NCBI GenBank assembly: GCA_023383735.1
Contig: JAHDYN010000130.1
Location: 1 to 6,119 of the forward strand
Source: Gammaproteobacteria bacterium
GTDB lineage: Bacteria > Pseudomonadota > Gammaproteobacteria > Steroidobacterales > GCA-2729495
Length of the DNA: 6,119 nucleotides
Direction: 5' to 3'
The notes below the pieces were generated by a model. It worked only from the letters and a program-made list of their open reading frames with translations, ran no database searches and was not told the DNA's origin. Shown piece by piece: positions 5,212 through 6,119 of this stretch. Within the stretch, counting starts at the first letter, position 1, and every line of letters begins with the position of its first letter. Made by a program: the position numbers and the translations under genes.

Positions 5212-6012
5212 ATGAAGATCATCCGTTCCATTAGCCTCATGGCTGCCCTTTTTGCGGTCTTTGCAGTTCCGTGCTCTGCCGCCGAATCACCCGCAGCGAA
5301 CCCCGAGGTACTCTCGGACGGCACCAATGCCAGACACAAGCGGGTCGGGAATATGCACCAGACCCGGTTTATCGAAATATTCCTCGCAACCAGGGACCCT
5401 GAAACCGGGACATTTGTGGCTCCCTGCTACAACACGATGTTCATGCCAGAAGGCATTCCCGTCTCAAAGGACACTGCCCCGCAGGCGGCGGTCGCTGCGC
5501 TGGATTTCAAACAGATCGCCAAAAAATACAGCGTGCTCGGCGCATCGCTGAACGGTCCGAAGCTCTGGTTGCCCGATTGGACGGAGATCGAAACCGGGAA
5601 GATCCGCGAATTCGGCGACATTCAGGCCCCGTGGGTCGCCCAACTCAACATGGGTGACAAGCTTGAAGGTGTTTCGGAAAGCACGCCCTACAAACCCACC
5701 TCAATCGCACGCAAAAGTCGCCTCGGCTGGAACAAAGGTACCACCGTTGTTCTTCTCGATTCGCCCGATGGGACCACCTGGATCATGAAGGGTTTCGAGT
5801 TGGGACTGAAGCCCAAGCACACTTACGACGAGTTCGTTTCCAAAGGATCAGCCATGTTCCAGAAGCTCCCTGAAGGCTGGAATGTCCGCGTCGTGACTCT
5901 GAAGAATGACCTGATTGAAAAGCCGGAAGGCGGCGTCGCCTGGATCATGCCGGACGAGTTCTTCAACGTCTACGACAAAACAGGTCCGGGCATGACCAAT
6001 TACACGCCATAA
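5212..6012 (+). CDS. Secreted protein of unknown function, 266 residues
   Basis: I cannot name the family. Residues 1-23 are a Sec signal peptide (MKIIRS, hydrophobic core, CSA-A cleavage near 23/24). Proline rather than a small residue precedes C21, so it is not a lipobox. The mature part is soluble, about 243 residues, with one cysteine (C72) and patterned motifs such as DGTNARHKRVGNMHQTRF (36-53), GASLNGPKLWLPDW (110-123), LGWNKGTTVVLLDSPDG (171-187) and DKTGPGMTNYTP at the C-terminus. These look like a conserved globular domain rather than low complexity. The ATG at 5212 has GAAGG 9 nt upstream. It lies 96 bp downstream of the decayed DUF1254/DUF1214 gene in the same direction, so both may once have been one transcription unit for exported proteins. 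By eye its codons are more AT-ending than in the other genes (ATA, GAA and AAA are frequent), suggesting transfer or a different history. Immediately after its TAA is a palindromic repeat. Confidence 0.85.
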   Translation: MKIIRSISLMAALFAVFAVPCSAAESPAANPEVLSDGTNARHKRVGNMHQTRFIEIFLATRDPETGTFVAPCYNTMFMPEGIPVSKDTAPQAAVAALDFKQIAKKYSVLGASLNGPKLWLPDWTEIETGKIREFGDIQAPWVAQLNMGDKLEGVSESTPYKPTSIARKSRLGWNKGTTVVLLDSPDGTTWIMKGFELGLKPKHTYDEFVSKGSAMFQKLPEGWNVRVVTLKNDLIEKPEGGVAWIMPDEFFNVYDKTGPGMTNYTP

Positions 6013-6015
6013 GAA

Positions 6016-6064
6016 AAGGTGCCAGATTTATTTACTGCGTATCACGAAATAAATCTGACACCTT
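6016..6064. repeat. Palindromic repeat: two inverted copies (B and C) of the dispersed element
   Basis: AAGGTGCCAGATTTATTT (6016-6033) and AAATAAATCTGACACCTT (6047-6064) are inverted and match at 17 of 18 positions, with a 13-nt loop. Each arm also matches the single copy at 3885-3902. The element begins 4 nt after the stop of the upstream gene and could form a hairpin that protects or ends the transcript, although no T-run follows. It resembles REP-like or miniature palindromic elements, which are spread by transposases acting in trans. The perfectly conserved inner part points to active maintenance or recent arrival. Confidence 0.8.
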
Positions 6065-6119
6065 GGGGGTGCGGACAAGAACTTGGACTACCTGGAGGTA
6101 GTTCATGTACACGTACGAA
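6065..6119 (+). mobile_element. Possible left end of an insertion sequence
   Basis: The segment from the palindrome to the window edge has a short leader (GGTGCGGACAAGAACTTGGA) and a start codon resembling an IS3-type orfA. The position, directly against a palindromic repeat, fits IS elements that prefer such targets. No second end is in the window, so terminal inverted repeats cannot be tested. Confidence 0.25.
6105..6119 (+). CDS. Start of a gene cut by the window edge, perhaps IS3-type transposase orfA
   Basis: Only five codons (MYTYE) are visible. The ATG at 6105 has a perfect GGAGG (6094-6098) 6 nt upstream, the strongest ribosome binding site in the window, so a real gene start is likely. 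Several IS3-group orfA proteins (helix-turn-helix transposase subunit) begin with MYSYE or MYTYE followed by a basic helix; the match here rests on five residues and is only suggestive. Any other protein is possible. Confidence 0.45.

Overview
The window comes from a GC-rich proteobacterium, most likely a gammaproteobacterium. The coding style is high GC at third positions with Shine-Dalgarno leaders, and the GloA closely resembles the Escherichia coli nickel-type enzyme. No ribosomal or other taxonomic marker is present, so this placement is an inference.

Left block (1-3449, all on the minus strand). In order of transcription it holds an AraC-family regulator with an arabinose-binding-like N-terminal domain, a histidinol-phosphate-aminotransferase-like PLP enzyme with a twin-arginine signal, a four-helix cytochrome b561, and a Sec-exported SAM-methyltransferase-like protein cut by the left edge. 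The last two are tightly packed: the b561 stop codon is 2 nt from the methyltransferase start. The enzymes are predicted to sit at or beyond the inner membrane, and the regulator directly upstream is a plausible controller. A 30-codon ORF encoding a possible small membrane protein lies antisense to the unusual tail of the regulator.

Middle block (3450-4341). A short divergent intergenic region holds a good promoter candidate for the AraC gene and an inverted repeat. It is followed by a 121-residue plus-strand protein of unknown function. That gene converges on a complete glyoxalase I gene (gloA) on the minus strand. The convergent gap contains a nested stem-loop and one copy of a short dispersed repeat.

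Right block (4342-6119). The 283-bp gap upstream of the next gene contains a cluster of CCGG-centred half-sites around a promoter-like -10. Downstream is a decayed DUF1254/DUF1214 exported protein gene with two internal deletions and a frame change, then an intact secreted protein of unknown function with visibly lower GC. Directly after its stop codon lies a hairpin made of two more copies of the dispersed repeat. The window ends with a strong Shine-Dalgarno and the first five codons of a gene, perhaps an IS3-type orfA. Gene decay, changed base composition, a palindromic repeat and a possible insertion sequence together suggest that this right end is a genome-plasticity spot. I found no CRISPR array, tRNA, rRNA, defence system or clearly new multi-gene system.
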